Assembly: GCA_028554795.2 (NCBI GenBank)
Contig: CM068828.1
Coordinates: forward strand, 15,428,814 to 15,492,813
Length of the DNA stretch: 64,000 nucleotides
Source of the DNA: Sinohyriopsis cumingii
Taxonomy: Eukaryota > Mollusca > Bivalvia > Unionida > Unionidae
Direction: 5' to 3'
The notes under the pieces were generated by a model that saw only the letters and a program-made list of their open reading frames with translations, was not told the origin of the DNA and made no database searches. Below, one piece after another: positions 1 through 10,700 of the stretch. The translations under genes were made by a program, and so were the position numbers. How positions within the stretch are numbered: the first letter of the stretch is position 1; every line of letters begins with the position of its first letter.

Positions 1-1325
1 GGGGCAATCTGTTAACAAAGCTCACCATTCCATCGAGTGATATGTAAACAGTCAGTACAGATTAAATCATTTTGTAGATGAAATCCTTAGTGTAAGGACG
101 AACTTGTCAGGTTAGCTACTTTCTCTATGCTGTTTTTCTATGTGATTGAACAGATAAAACATTGTCAAATAAGACAAAAGTTTCATTTGCCATTGAATTC
201 AGACGGCAGACCAGAACTTAGATTGGGTGTGGCAATGATGGTTGACAAAATCCCGACGCATGCCACACCGTTGTCCAGAGACACCGCTATCAGTGTAGTG
301 TCTACACCTTCCACCATATCCGTTCCCCATCGCTCTCAATTTTTATTAAAACTGTTAAAATGGGATATTTTCTCACACTTCCGCATATCTGTATGAAGTT
401 TTCCTTCATGTCCGCACTTAAGGCATATAAAGTGGGGATATCACTAATAGATGATAAAATTAAAAGCATAAAAAAAGTGTGCGTGGAAGAAGGAATAGAG
501 AATGGAGAGAGAAGTGAGGGCACATATTCAAAACTCATAGTAAAATCATTAATATCAACAGCAGCAACAGAGTAAAGAGCCGGAACCCCTCATCCTAAAT
601 AATGAGGAATGGCTAAGTGCCGCTAACCAATCGCACTTTACCATGTCGGTCAGTATTAACCCTTGCAGTGGGAAGAGATGGGAACATAGGTGTGTGGCGT
701 TCGGAGCCAGACCTAGTAGCGGGATTCCTGCATATCGAGATGAAATACTATCCAGGACAACCAGCGGACCTTCATTCAAACTGTTGGGAATCTCAACTTT
801 TCTATGTGTATGTCTTTTGTCTATGGGTTTCTCTTCCAAAACTAACATTCCTCCGTTCTTCTTCCTTGTGTGATAATATGTAGATAAAATAATATGTTTA
901 TGTGAATACACCCATCCTTTTCTATTTTTACACTAAAGTTGTATGAATGTAAGTGTAATTGTTAATGTCATTTTGTCAACTCTCGATGCAACTCTTCTTT
1001 ATTCTCTCTCTTAATTACACCCCCTTTCGCACTTCGTGCTGGTGAATATTTGTCGGTGTTCGTTATATGTGTATAGGGGTTGTTGGTCAGTAGGTAAGAA
1101 TGCTTCACAATGAGACCGTATGCTGTTCACTCGATGGTGGTGCTGATCAGTTAAAATATGTATTAAACCAATTTTAAAAGAACCAGTCCCACCCGCTATA
1201 TTACTCTAAGCGCTCGCCTTTTATTTGATGTTATGGTTCTCTTCGGCCATTTAAGACCAGAAACAAGAATATTGAATCGTGTTGCAAGTTCGAATGAAGT
1301 GAGATACAAAACAATTTTAACATAC
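1..1325. other. No gene seen; possible old dispersed repeat
   Basis: No open frame here has a recognisable domain or plausible splice structure. The stretch around 390-440 resembles 21470-21520 (both contain a tttccttca-gtccg motif followed by a ggcat-taaag motif), and general wording around 760-830 resembles 21180-21260. The two places may therefore carry old copies of one unclassified dispersed repeat. The rest is plain AT-rich sequence. Confidence 0.3.
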
Positions 1326-1461
1326 CTGGTCTTTGTCGAATGTTGTTTCCAATATTTGTCCATGCCAACCTTGTGTTACAACAGCTAGGACTGGAAACTG
1401 CGAAGAATAATTTGTGTAAAAGTCACTCACATTGTAGTCTTTATTCGAAACCATGAACTCC
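1326..1461 (-). pseudogene. CABIT-domain exon copy (paralogue of exon 32451-32590)
   Basis: Read on the minus strand, this encodes a CABIT-type segment starting MEFMVSN and containing FPVLAVVTQGWHG, closely matching the exon at 32451-32590. It ends with the same phase-0 donor (CAG then GTATGT). Immediately upstream of the ATG the bases are CAA, where the other copy has TTAG, so the splice acceptor appears lost. The matching continues into the neighbouring non-coding sequence (about 1740-2030 against 32810-33060), so this is a duplicated genomic segment, not a retrocopy. No other exons of a second CABIT gene are visible around it. Most likely a pseudo-exon; it could also be an edge exon of a gene lying outside the window. 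Confidence 0.6.
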
Positions 1462-1786
1462 ATTTGAAAAAGATTTTTTCTTCAATATCATATGAGAAGA
1501 GCTTTACTTCGATGATGATATCCGGTTTGTTTTCGTTTCAAACCCGTCACCAGTTACCTTTATTTTGATAGATAGGAGTGGGTTAAAAATTGAAATGACG
1601 TTATAAATAACGATCTTCCGCCTTGTGAGAGATCGGTATATTTGCACTTGCAGATATGCATCAACCCGCCAGTTTCTTATCTACGATCATGGTTTGATAG
1701 GAATTTGAATCTACTTAAAGTGTTGCGCAATTTACATTTACCATGGTACGGATAGCCCTGTGCGTGCCAAAAGTGCTTTCAACATC

Positions 1787-1835
1787 AATTCTTTCTTTCT
1801 TTCGTTCTTTCTTTCTTTCTTTCTCTCTCTCTCTC

Positions 1836-1925
<90 letters not shown>
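1787..1925. repeat. Compound microsatellite (TTTC)n (TC)n (CA)n
   Basis: Runs of TTTC/TTTCT, then TC, then CA are seen directly. It lies inside the duplicated CABIT segment: the other copy (about 32950-32995) has only a short, interrupted version of the same tract, so the expansion here came after the duplication. Open frames of Ser/Leu, Arg/Glu or His/Thr across it are repeat artefacts. Confidence 0.95.
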
Positions 1926-1927
<2 letters not shown>

Positions 1928-2030
1928 ACAAACAAACATACAAGACAGGATCAATCAGGCAAATGCTTTCACACTGGAATACGAGATGATCAAACATTTG
2001 TCTCTTGTAATAGTCATACCATGTGAGATT

Positions 2031-2578
2031 ATGGGCAAATATAATTTCAACAATCCACGTACATTAGCAGCCATCAGTCCGTCTATTCCATTATCCATCC
2101 AGTAAACAACATACGAGAGGTTTAAACACTAGTTAAATTAAAATAATAAGGAGTTTTTTAAACCTGGAAACAGCCAACTTCACGTACTATTGTCTCACAC
2201 AAACAAAACCAAAAAGAATAAAAAGGTATTCTCCCATTATTGTACCACTTTTTTATTACAGTATACTTTTTATTACAGTATACAAGACCATGCATTTCTA
2301 TTGCATACAAATGATCACTTCTTAACTACTATTACAAAAAAGCGAAATACGAGTTCAGCAATGTGTATGTGTGGTCAGTGGGAATTAACATTAATCCATA
2401 CGTTTACATTATATGACCCAGGGGGTTAATAGGAATTAACATTGTGTGACTCTTTGGCTCATAACTATAATTTAACATGCATGAGATTCTTTGGGGTCAA
2501 ATATGTTTATAGGTTGTTACGACGCTATGGTCTTAAAGTAAGTAACAGAGCAGTCTTCACGCCCCCTGCTGCTGTTTC
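2031..2578. other. No gene seen; left flank of the virus-like element
   Basis: AT-rich sequence with short direct repeats (tttttattacagtatac occurs twice near 2250-2285). The left boundary of the Polinton-like element must lie in or just left of this stretch because its first recognisable gene ends at 2579. I could not find a terminal inverted repeat by eye. Confidence 0.4.
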
Positions 2579-3231
2579 TTAACTAACAATGTTATCAAGA
2601 CCTGCACGATATCGCGACCGAGGATCATGTAATTTTGTCGTGATAAATCCGTGTGGGATAGCTTGCGCACCTAAAAAAAAAGTTTTTGAACTTAATCATA
2701 TCCATATCCCCTGAACATCAAGTTTGATGAATATTTCGCAGAGTATGTGTATCGACTCCATTAAACACAACTAAAATATTGCAGTTATCTCTGATTACTT
2801 TAGGTATGTGTGTATATCGCTGAGCAACATAAATCACGTTTGTTTTTTGGTGTCTGCCTCCAGAAAATATCCTAGCTGGATTTGATTGTTTGTCCAGCAT
2901 CACATCATTGTATAGTACGAGGTTATTAATAAATCCATCGAGGTCTTCAACAGATGGGGCTTCATCAATATCGGTGATAAAATCAATAATATCATTACCA
3001 TCCTCGTCCAACAAGATTACATTTTCATTAAAATCTTTAAGCACATCGAAGCATCGCTGCGACTAAATATAACTTATCCCACTTGAACCATCTCATTATC
3101 AGATTAAGCAACAATTACGTCTTACCAGACCCAGGTGGAACTATTATAATTCCTCTGATAGAATTTGCTAGCACTGGATGATGTTTGACTGGCTCTTGCT
3201 TTCGTTTCGCTGAAAAATCAGTGACATTCAT
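2579..3231 (-). pseudogene. A32/FtsK-type DNA packaging ATPase, element copy 1
   Basis: This family pumps viral DNA into the capsid. The minus-strand frame starts with MNVTDFSAKR at 3231 and has a Walker A motif (PPGSGKT, near 3120). A Walker B-like LYNDVMLD segment follows near 2900, then the family pattern GRH...NVIYVAQRYTHIPKVIRDN, and a C-terminus ending near GLDNIVS with a stop at 2579-2581. The frame is broken just after Walker A by a TAA and by at least one frameshift, and again near 2720. The Walker B has N-D where copy 2 has D-D. Adjacent to, and divergent from, the zinc-ribbon/PLA2 gene. Assignment is secure from the motif order; function is lost. Confidence 0.82.
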
Positions 3232-3253
3232 GTTGTAGAAATAAATAAATAAT

Positions 3254-3763
3254 ACGGATTTAAATCGTGTTCGTTGCAGAGCATCTACCCCAACAAGTGG
3301 ATTAACAACAATAATAACGAAAAATAAAAAGCGTGCGCTTACAGGCAATTGTGTGAACTGTGGTACAACCAAATACAAATTTATCTCCCTTGACAAGTCG
3401 AGGAAAATAGGTGGTGATATCGCTACTTCACTAGAAAAATTACTAGGGGCTCCATGGGCTAAATACCAAGGAGAAAAACATCTTCCTGGATATAATTATT
3501 GTGGTCCTGGAACCCGACTTGATATCCATCTCGACACGCGAGATCAACCAAGACCTGGAGAGTATCCAATAATGCGACTGATCAAGCATGTCAGGTTCAT
3601 GCTGTAGCGTATAAAAAAGGTATTTACAACAACGACATATTGCAGATGTGAAGTTGTTTCACCCGTTAAATTCCATAAAAATAAATCTCTCAGACAAAAA
3701 CTTGCTAGCTTCCTAGTAAAATCTGCGATGAAAGGTAATCTAGTGCTAGGGGATGGTAATTAA
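3254..3763 (+). pseudogene. Zinc-ribbon + phospholipase A2 capsid-type protein, element copy 1
   Basis: The first part resembles a DUF5679-like zinc ribbon: a Cys region, TKNKK, then TGNCVNCGT. It is followed by a parvovirus VP1-like PLA2 domain, seen as the LPGYNYCGPGTRLD calcium-loop motif near 3480-3525. In parvoviruses this domain breaches endosomal membranes; in this element the role is inferred to be similar. Damage relative to copy 2: the start ATG has become ACG (3254), one base is missing near 3571 so the frame shifts, and in the shifted frame the catalytic His-Asp pair reads His-Ala. The C-terminal coding tail reaches the TAA at about 3762. It sits head to head with the ATPase and just upstream of the integrase. 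Confidence 0.75.
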
Positions 3764-3770
3764 TCAACCG

Positions 3771-3803
<33 letters not shown>
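3771..3803. repeat. (ATT)n microsatellite
   Basis: About 11 perfect ATT units sit between the PLA2 gene and the integrase. Copy 2 has only a few ATT units at the matching place (about 63142-63152), so this array expanded after the copies diverged. Confidence 0.95.
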
Positions 3804-3804
3804 G

Positions 3805-4702
3805 AATCGATATATTACAGCCCAAGGGGATATTGGAGGGGTAGAGCATCGATTAGTAAACTAGCTGATGCCGCAAATGTCACACGTTCTGTTGCTGAAA
3901 ATTGGTTAGCAAGACAGGCCATATGGCAAATTTTTCTACCACCACCTAAACAAATTCTGTATGCACAGTTTTGATGTCAGCAGTCCCAATGAAGTTCATC
4001 AAGAAATTTTTTTTTTTACCACACGATACTATTAAAATTGGTGAACGTCAATCACGCACATACAAATACGCGTTAACTGTCGTTGACGTTGCAAGTAGGT
4101 ATAACGAAGCAGAAACACCATCAACTAAAGCAGCAACTGAAGTTGCACCTGCTTTTGAACTAATTTATCAACGAGGACCCTTGCAATGGCCACAGTTACT
4201 ACAGGTTGATCCTGGCAAGGAATTTCTTTGTGCAGTATCATCTCTGATGAAAAACCATAACGTCAAAATCAGACGAGGACATACCGCAATTCATCGCGAT
4301 CAGGCAATTGTTGAACGATTTGATCGAACACTTGCTGAGCGGTTATTTGAATATCCGTTTGCACAGGAAATATCCCTGAACAAAGTTCAGAAAGATAAGA
4401 GATCTCGTGAATGGGTTGCAAGACTACCAAGTTTAATAGCTGCATTACATGATGAAATTGCTCGTGTACTTTCTATGAAACCCATTGGTGCCATCACGAC
4501 AAAACATATACCAATACAACTACATGGCTCCTTCTCAAAAGAACCAGTACTAAGTAATGTGACTGCAAGATATTTATATGAACCTGTTGAACCTGAAGGG
4601 ATTAAAAAAAGAGCAACTGATCCGATTTGGAGTGTGACAATACATACAATTTTCAGCGTGGTAAGATCCACTTGTAGACCTGCAATCTACAATTACATGT
4701 AA
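3805..4702 (+). pseudogene. Polinton-type (retroviral-like DDE) integrase, element copy 1
   Basis: The N-terminal part reads GYWRGRASISKLADAANVT and WLARQAIWQIFLPPP. After a stop at 3972 the core follows with TYKYALTVVDVASRYNEAE, then QVDPGKEF (second catalytic Asp) and DQAIVERFDRTLAERL (catalytic Glu). This is the integrase family of Polintons (c-integrase). The region of the first catalytic Asp is destroyed: a T-run and frameshift near 4000-4020 replace the QADLLF segment that copy 2 keeps. The C-terminal chromodomain-like end could not be confirmed. Non-functional as it stands. It lies downstream of, and on the same strand as, the PLA2 gene. Confidence 0.88.
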
Positions 4703-4731
4703 TTCCTGAAGATACACACTTACCACCGCGT

Positions 4732-6446
4732 TCATTTTTGTGAACTGGCGCCCAGACCTCGATTACATTCAAGAGAGGTCAGCATCACATCTTCGCCTCT
4801 GTGACCAAGACTGCTATTAATTCTATCTACGGTAAACAGTCTTGGATTATTATTTGAATACTGCCACAACATTACTGTGTTACAGCACGCACAATGATTA
4901 TTCTGTTGTTGTTTCAATGTCACAATAAATTCAGCGTCGAAGTCAAAGTAGCGTTTATTTGTTTGTCACACTGTTCATAATTAATTTTCTTTCTTACTAC
5001 AACATCGTTAATTTCCTGAGTTTGATTATTATTTTCTGTGAAGTCTACGATAGCCCTCCGCAGCTGAGATATTCTGCTGACTCAAGACACTGCGAGATAA
5101 ACTATATTTGACCATTCGATACGGACATCAACAATCCAAATATTAGTATCCGTAATAGTTAGTCCTTGTGACGAATTAATCATCATAGCATATCCTAGCA
5201 TCCATGGAGTTTTGTCCATTGTTAACGCGCTTTCAACAACACTTATAGGAACTAAAACAATATCATTTAACACAAGATTTTTTTAAACTACCAGAATCTG
5301 GAATTTCAACGTCGATATTTTGCTGTCGAGTATCTGCTGGGCGATAACACAGTGGTACGGGTAGATTTGAATTTTTTTCTTTTATGTAACAGAAATAATT
5401 GTTGTTGAAGTGTATCACGAACTATCTCTTTACTTGCAACTATCAAATCATCTGGTTTCCATAAATTCCAACAATTGTTGATAGGAGTTTCTGAAATTAT
5501 CTCACGCATTATTTCACACTGAACTTTATTTGATTGTAGCCTGATTAATTTCTTAAGCTCTCTTAATTCTGGATCATGCGCTCTATGGTCGTCAGTTATC
5601 TTCTTATAATAATCCACAAACGTTTTCAGCCATTCATGTGGAGACAATCCAACAAAAGGTGGCGGTTGACCATGATCACCACATATTATCACAGCAGTAT
5701 ATTTTGTCAACAGCCAATTAAGGTATATTTGTAATATCTCCAGCGACCCTGTACATATTTAATCCCAGATAATAATCTTTGGAATATATTTTTCTCCCAT
5801 TCGTTCAGGAGACTATGTATCTCCCTTCCATGGGAAGAAGCTGTGATAAGTATGAGATTTAACTCCTCGTTTGTTGATTTCTCTGGCGAGTCTATGTGTA
5901 GGGGTTGACACAATTATATCACGTCCACGAAATTATTCGATTACACGTGTTGTTTTACCAGAACCTTCCGGTCCATTAAGATAAACAGTCTTATGTCTGG
6001 TCACATGATCATATACCGATGGTACAGATGACAATTTGGATATTGGATTATTTTTGTAATAAATATCCTTGATTTCAACGTCGGCAGATTCAGAATAACT
6101 AAGTAACTTTTCTTGTTTTATTCTCCATTTACACCATGATGTATCAGCGCCGATATGTAATTGTTTTAGCAATCCTATATTTTTTATTGATATAAAATGA
6201 ATCTATGGTGACTCTAACTTCGGTGTTGAGCATGATTTTGAATGTTGACCACACATGAGCTGCACTATCACCGCTAAATTCTTTCTTGGCGTCATGCATA
6301 CTTTCAATCAGAGTTTTCGTCAGATCAACCAGAGCTCGCCTCGGCAAGTCAGGGGCTCTTCTGTCAAGATCGAATCTAGCTTTAAAAGGTTCGATTGAAG
6401 ATAATCTCTCAAACTCTTCCATATTATAATTAAGACAAATAAGCAT
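4732..6446 (-). pseudogene. Superfamily 1 (Pif1/RecD-like) helicase with C-terminal HNH-like zinc module
   Basis: Read from 6446 down, an N-terminal region of about 90 residues precedes the Walker A motif NGPEGSGKTT (near 5960). Next come STPTHRLAREI (motif Ia-like, near 5890) and CGDHGQPPP (Walker B/motif III-like, near 5680). The MMINSSQGLT segment (motif V, near 5175) and VYLAVSR (motif VI, near 5090) follow. The C-terminus (4923-4735) carries HCACC, FTVDRINSSLGH and LECNRG, a CxxC...D-R...GH...CN pattern typical of HNH/treble-clef nucleases. At least three stops or frameshifts break it. A helicase here suggests a replication role. Pif1-like versus another SF1 subgroup cannot be settled by eye. 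Confidence 0.75.
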
Positions 6447-6566
6447 TTACATTGAAGTAGAATTGTATATGTAACGATTGAAACAAAGAATAATTGTAAA
6501 TGGTTAATGGTCGGCTCAACATCTCCTTGTAATCGGTCTTGCGTAAATGAATTATGTTGACTTCAC

Positions 6567-6707
6567 ATGCAAAGCGTGCGAAGAAGGAATCTAGGACCAA
6601 AACCGTGTTTGAAGTGTGCTGTTGGGGTTAGGGGAGAAACGCATTTTTGTGTGCAATGTGGTCGTAAAAAATACAGAGAGATGATACGATATTGTGCTAA
6701 ACAATAA
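6567..6707 (+). CDS. Small zinc-ribbon protein, 46 aa, hypothetical
   Basis: A short intact frame from ATG 6567 to TAA 6705-6707. It has PCLKCAVG and HFCVQCGRKK, i.e. two CxxC pairs about 12 residues apart, the layout of a zinc ribbon, in a very basic context. The sequence just upstream in another frame reads FTCKACEE, hinting that the protein was longer before a frameshift. It sits between the divergent helicase and the HNH-like gene in the virus-like element. Small zinc-ribbon proteins are common in such viruses, but the family is not recognised and expression is unproven. Confidence 0.45.
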   Translation: MQSVRRRNLGPKPCLKCAVGVRGETHFCVQCGRKKYREMIRYCAKQ

Positions 6708-6824
6708 CTCGAGCAATGACAAGTTATACATTTAAACTATGAAGACTATCTTGCCAGATTTTTACCTCAATAATAAATTAATTATTTAGACAAATAATAT
6801 TGTTATATAAAAAAATGGAGCAAA

Positions 6825-7337
6825 ATGAGTTTGTAAAACATCCCTTCTCAAGGATTATGAAGCATCTCGAGAGGTATCATCAGGAACTGTCGACTAAAAA
6901 AAAAAACAGACGCTGCTGTCATTAATACTGCTTATCTCAAATTTTGTTGTGGGAATAAAATGTATCTTTGCCATAAATGTATCTATAAATCTTTTCATGG
7001 ACTAATCAAAGATGGTTTTGTGATTGATGATATTAGATCAGATCCGAAAAATAACTCTTTAAATAATTTACGAGCTGGTACACAAAGTCAAAATTGCAAA
7101 TTATAAATACTGTCTGTAATGAAAAGAGCGCCAAAGCAGTTGAAACTACAAAATATACAGACAGGCGAAGAAATAATATTTCCATCGACATATGCAGCTG
7201 GCAAATATATTGATATTTGCAGGCGTTCAATACACTTTGTTGCAAATAATATAACCAAGTCAGCATTTTCGAAGAAATATCAAAAAAATAATAGTTCAGT
7301 ATCTCCCGAGTATATTGCATACAAACACTCCGGGTGA
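6825..7337 (+). pseudogene. HNH/NUMOD-like homing-type endonuclease remnant
   Basis: The frame starts at ATG 6825. After a homopolymer A-run frameshift near 6898-6907 it continues with CGNKMYLCHKC, FHGLIKDGFVIDDIRSDPKN and NSLNNLRAGTQSQN. This is the D-(H)-...N-NSL-NLR layout of HNH nucleases with NUMOD modules. The central His of the usual D-H-I is Asp here. A stop at about 7106 separates a downstream part (7119-7337) with TGEEIIFPSTYAAGKYIDICRRS, resembling a NUMOD1-type DNA-binding helix. Such nucleases are typical of phage and large DNA viruses and make double-strand cuts. Here it is broken and its key His is lost. The family call rests on pattern memory. Confidence 0.6.
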
Positions 7338-7984
7338 AGGGAAATACTTCTGTCAGGTAAAAGATAAAGCGATTAAAAAGTTATTTCGCCTCTGTTTTAC
7401 AATAGTATTCGCTTATAAATAAATTATATTTTTTGTTAATTTTTTTCCATCATGTCGCAAATACTATAACCAAATCAGTGGTTTTAAAGAAATACAAACA
7501 AAGAATATTTTGCTTCTGAAGTTTAACTCTATTGTAAGACAAAGCAATTCAACGTCAATGACTTTGTCATGGGATTAAATCAAGGAATATAACTCTGCCA
7601 GGTAAAGGTAGAGCCTGTATCTTATTAACAAGTTTTATTTACTGATGAATAATATTTTTTAATATGTTTTTTTAAGAAACGTTATCCTTATTTTTCTGAA
7701 TTTGTCAGGGTTTCTAGTTTTCTCTGGATTTTCTCAACGATATTAATTTTAAAAACAAACAGTAAATAATCCACGCCCGTTGCGTGAGCTACTTTTGGAT
7801 TTCTAGGTATTGGTTAGCTTATATAGCATAGGACCCGTATTATCATTGGGGTTCGCCCATTACTCGAAGCTCAACAGAAAAAAAGGTACAGCCTCCCACC
7901 ATGTCACCATGTGGTGTATGCTCTTTTGCACTACCGGAGTTGATTATGGTGTGTGTGTGTGTGTGCAGAAATCCATTGAAGGTA
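7338..7984. other. No gene seen (inside element)
   Basis: AT-rich sequence after the HNH-like gene with partially repeated wording (ccaaatcagtggttttaaagaaatac near 7470 echoes 7253-7283), suggesting a decayed local duplication of the 3' end of the preceding gene. No domain recognised. Confidence 0.4.
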
Positions 7985-8420
7985 GGGAAGACCCCGTTTG
8001 TATGTTGTGCCGTCCTTAGAACTAAGATTGTATATAATGCTGAAAATAGCTTGATATATGTTGTGCAGTCATTAGAGCTAAGATTTTATATACTGTAAAT
8101 ATTTATAATTGCCCTCTGTACTTGCTAGAATTTTGCTTGCAAATCTACGGGTTCACATATGTGTTGTGCCGTCCTGAGATCTAAGATTGCATATAATGGT
8201 ATAAATATGCTACTTTAGTTAAGATTATGTGTTGTTCCGTCCTTAGAATTAAGATTGCATCACGTCCACGAAATTATTCGATCACACGTGTTTTTTTACC
8301 AGAACCTTCCGGTCCATTAAGATAAACATATGTAAATATGCTACTATAGTTAAGATTGTATATATAGATGTAAATGGCTCGATATAATGCTGTCAATATG
8401 CTACTATGTGTTATGCCAAT
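7985..8420. repeat. Degenerate tandem repeat, unit about 70-80 bp
   Basis: The wording tgtgccgtccttaga(a)ctaagattgYatataatg recurs near 8005, 8065, 8165, 8230 and, in shortened form, to 8400. Units vary in length. A 70-bp piece of helicase gene sequence (8259-8328) is embedded in one unit. Confidence 0.65.
8259..8328 (+). repeat. 70-bp duplicate of the helicase Walker A region
   Basis: Matches 5918-5987 in the same orientation with only about two differences seen by eye, including the stretch encoding the helicase Walker A motif. It interrupts a local tandem repeat. See findings. Confidence 0.9.
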
Positions 8421-8859
8421 ATTTGTTTTTTATTTTAAATATCTATTATATAAAGAATTTTGAAAATAGTAATGTTATTATCAATGAAATTACTTAATAA
8501 CGGTATAACATTTCTGAACCTGAGAAACGTATTTGTGATTTTGAATCATTACAACAACGAAAATTTGAAGATATATATACACTAAAAGCAGAATACAGAT
8601 TAATTTAGCTGATTCAACAATCTATGTTACAGTGTTTGGCGACAGTCAAAAGATACAGAATTATCACATGAATACGAAACAGAAAAGATTGTGAATATGC
8701 ATGTAAGGCAGTTGAGATAGATTATGCCAGATCGTCAAAAGATCCATAGTAAAAGTGAAATGAAAACAGTGACAAAGTCACTTGTGATTGTGAAATTATG
8801 AAAGTGAAAGTGATGTCACTAGTGACTGTGGTAACAGCGAAGCAGAATAATTCACTTCG

Positions 8860-9620
8860 GACTATAGTAAAAAATATTTATTCAGATTATAATATTTATT
8901 CAGATTTGAATATTTATTCTGATTCAGATTTATTTTTATTCATGGTAAATTTAATTCTAATAATAATATTTTTTAATTCTGATAATAATATTTATTGTGA
9001 TTCAGATTTATTTTTATTCTGATAATAATATTTATTTTTTATTCAGAAATATTTTAATTTTATTTTTTGAAATTATTATTATTATGTAACTTTATGTTTT
9101 CAGTAGGATTTTCATTATTTTGAGTACTATTTACCCCAGCAAATTATGAAATCAGTCCTATAATTACAATTTTGAGTATCATTTACCCCAGCAAATTATG
9201 AAATCAGTCCTATAATGCTTACTTTGCGTACCATTTACCCAAACAAGTTATGAAATGTGATCGATGATCACAATTTTGAGTAACATTTACCCAGCAAATT
9301 CGATAAACAGTGAAGAATAAGGTTTTTATTTTTATTCTGATAATATTTACAGATTATAATATTTAGTTTTATTCTGATAATAATATTCATTAAGTTTATA
9401 ATATTTATTCTGATAATAATATTTATTCAGATTATAATGTTTATTATGTAATTTTCACAGTAGGATTTTCATAATTTTGAGTACCATCTACCCCATCAAA
9501 TTATGACATCTGACTGCCTTGCCTTTGTCAAGGTCGAGTAGCATTTACCCCATCAAATTACAAAACTTGACTGATTTTCGTTATTTTGAGTACATTTACC
9601 TTAAAACTGGAAGAGAATCA
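8860..9620. repeat. AT-rich degenerate repeats (two interleaved families)
   Basis: One family is built of attcagattataatatttatt / ctgataataatattt units (8875-9080 and 9325-9450). The other has tttgagtaccatttaccccagcaaattatgaaatc units of about 57-60 bp (near 9118, 9172, 9224, 9276, 9475, 9535). No coding potential beyond repeat artefacts. Confidence 0.75.
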
Positions 9621-9884
9621 GTAAAAACTAAAATCTCTAATAATATATTTTATTTCTTCTGATTAGCAATTAGGATTGAAAATCAGTCTCGAACGTCAAG
9701 ATCTTCGAAAGTGATCTTACATGCAGATTAATTTTTAAAAGTTCTTGTCGCAAATGATGGAAGTGTCCGGGTTGGTCAGTAAGCTTGTATCGTATCCTTG
9801 ATAATAGCCGATTATAACATTGCAGATAAACCGGATTAACGGGTTCTAATACAATGAAATATCCAGGGGTGCTTAAGCTGTGAA

Positions 9885-10215
9885 TGTAAACAAAATATAT
9901 CCTTGCTGGGTGTGACTGGATTTTTCAAGATCTACTTGATAGCTCCCATCAATTGCAACACATACAAGATTCACTGCGATCGTTGATGTCATATGATCAA
10001 TACCTGGCGAAATATAACGACATCCACCGCATGGATCATTGTTGTGTCTGAGATTATTCGGAGGATAGGCTATTTTTCTCTGTGATTCACCTACTTTGGG
10101 AAAATATTCATCGATGATATCGTTGACTGATTTTTTTTTAACTCGTCGGCGTTATTTCCAGGAAATTTAAATGTTGGTAGATCTACTTCTGACAGCAGAT
10201 TTGTTGCAGTCGAAT
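9885..10215 (-). pseudogene. Unidentified element gene, C-terminal part
   Basis: On the minus strand the frame contains NDIIDEYFPKVGE, DPCGGCRYISPGIDHMTS and ends VDLEKSSHTQQGYILFTFTA followed by a stop near 9885. A stop and a frameshift break the upstream part. The CGGC + DH pattern recurs in the next frame upstream (KCGGCMEHSKDHISS, 10500-10530), so both may belong to one repeat-built protein or to duplicated genes. It belongs by position to the structural-gene block of the element. Function unknown. Confidence 0.45.
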
Positions 10216-10216
10216 T

Positions 10217-10700
10217 TTAGTTGAGGAACAATTGTTGAGGTAAGTAACTAATGCCACCAGTAATATATTCACCTCTAGACTCGATCACCGTCCTGATAAT
10301 ACTCTGATGAACAATTTCGAGGTCAGATAATACCTGGTTCAAGAGTTCTATTTGTTTGATGATTTCGTCCTTTGTTCTTGTGAAGGTCACGTCAAAAAGA
10401 TACTCGGTGAACAGCTGGCGCAATTTGTCGCGATATCGTTTGTGCTCACGATTAATATCATTAAAAGTAATTTTTGTCATCGATGATATATGGTCTTTGG
10501 AGTGTTCCATACATCCACCACATTTCATTGGCGATAAGTAAATCACCACAGTCAGGTTTGGCTTCTATTGCTCTCCACCGTGGATTATTGTTATAATTTG
10601 GAGTACTTTCCCAATACGAGTGTTTATCTGAAATATAATCAGATCGTTTCGGCTGAGGTATTGATGTAGGGACTGGTTGTTGTACTTCTGGCCATCCCAA
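10217..10700 (-). pseudogene. Unidentified element gene(s) with CGGC motif and coiled-coil-like helix
   Basis: Two overlapping minus-strand frames that appear to be one gene split by a frameshift near 10500. The first (10700-10461) reads GWPEVQQPVPTS and PRWRAIEAKPDCGDLL. The second (to 10217) has KCGGCMEHSKDHISS, then a charged helical stretch (REHKRYRDKLRQLF, IIKQIELLNQVLSDLE). It lies between the penton-like gene remnant and the unidentified gene at 9885. No family recognised. A structural or core role is only inferred from its place in the block. Confidence 0.4.

Noticed and set aside
555..911. 118-codon minus frame near the left edge
   Set aside because: No domain, no splice support; composition fits a decayed dispersed repeat.
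2370..2450. Relation of gggaattaacat / cccagggggttaat wording to the foldback minisatellite (12135-12660)
   Set aside because: Shared words are short; it could be a decayed piece of the same family, but the match is too weak to claim.
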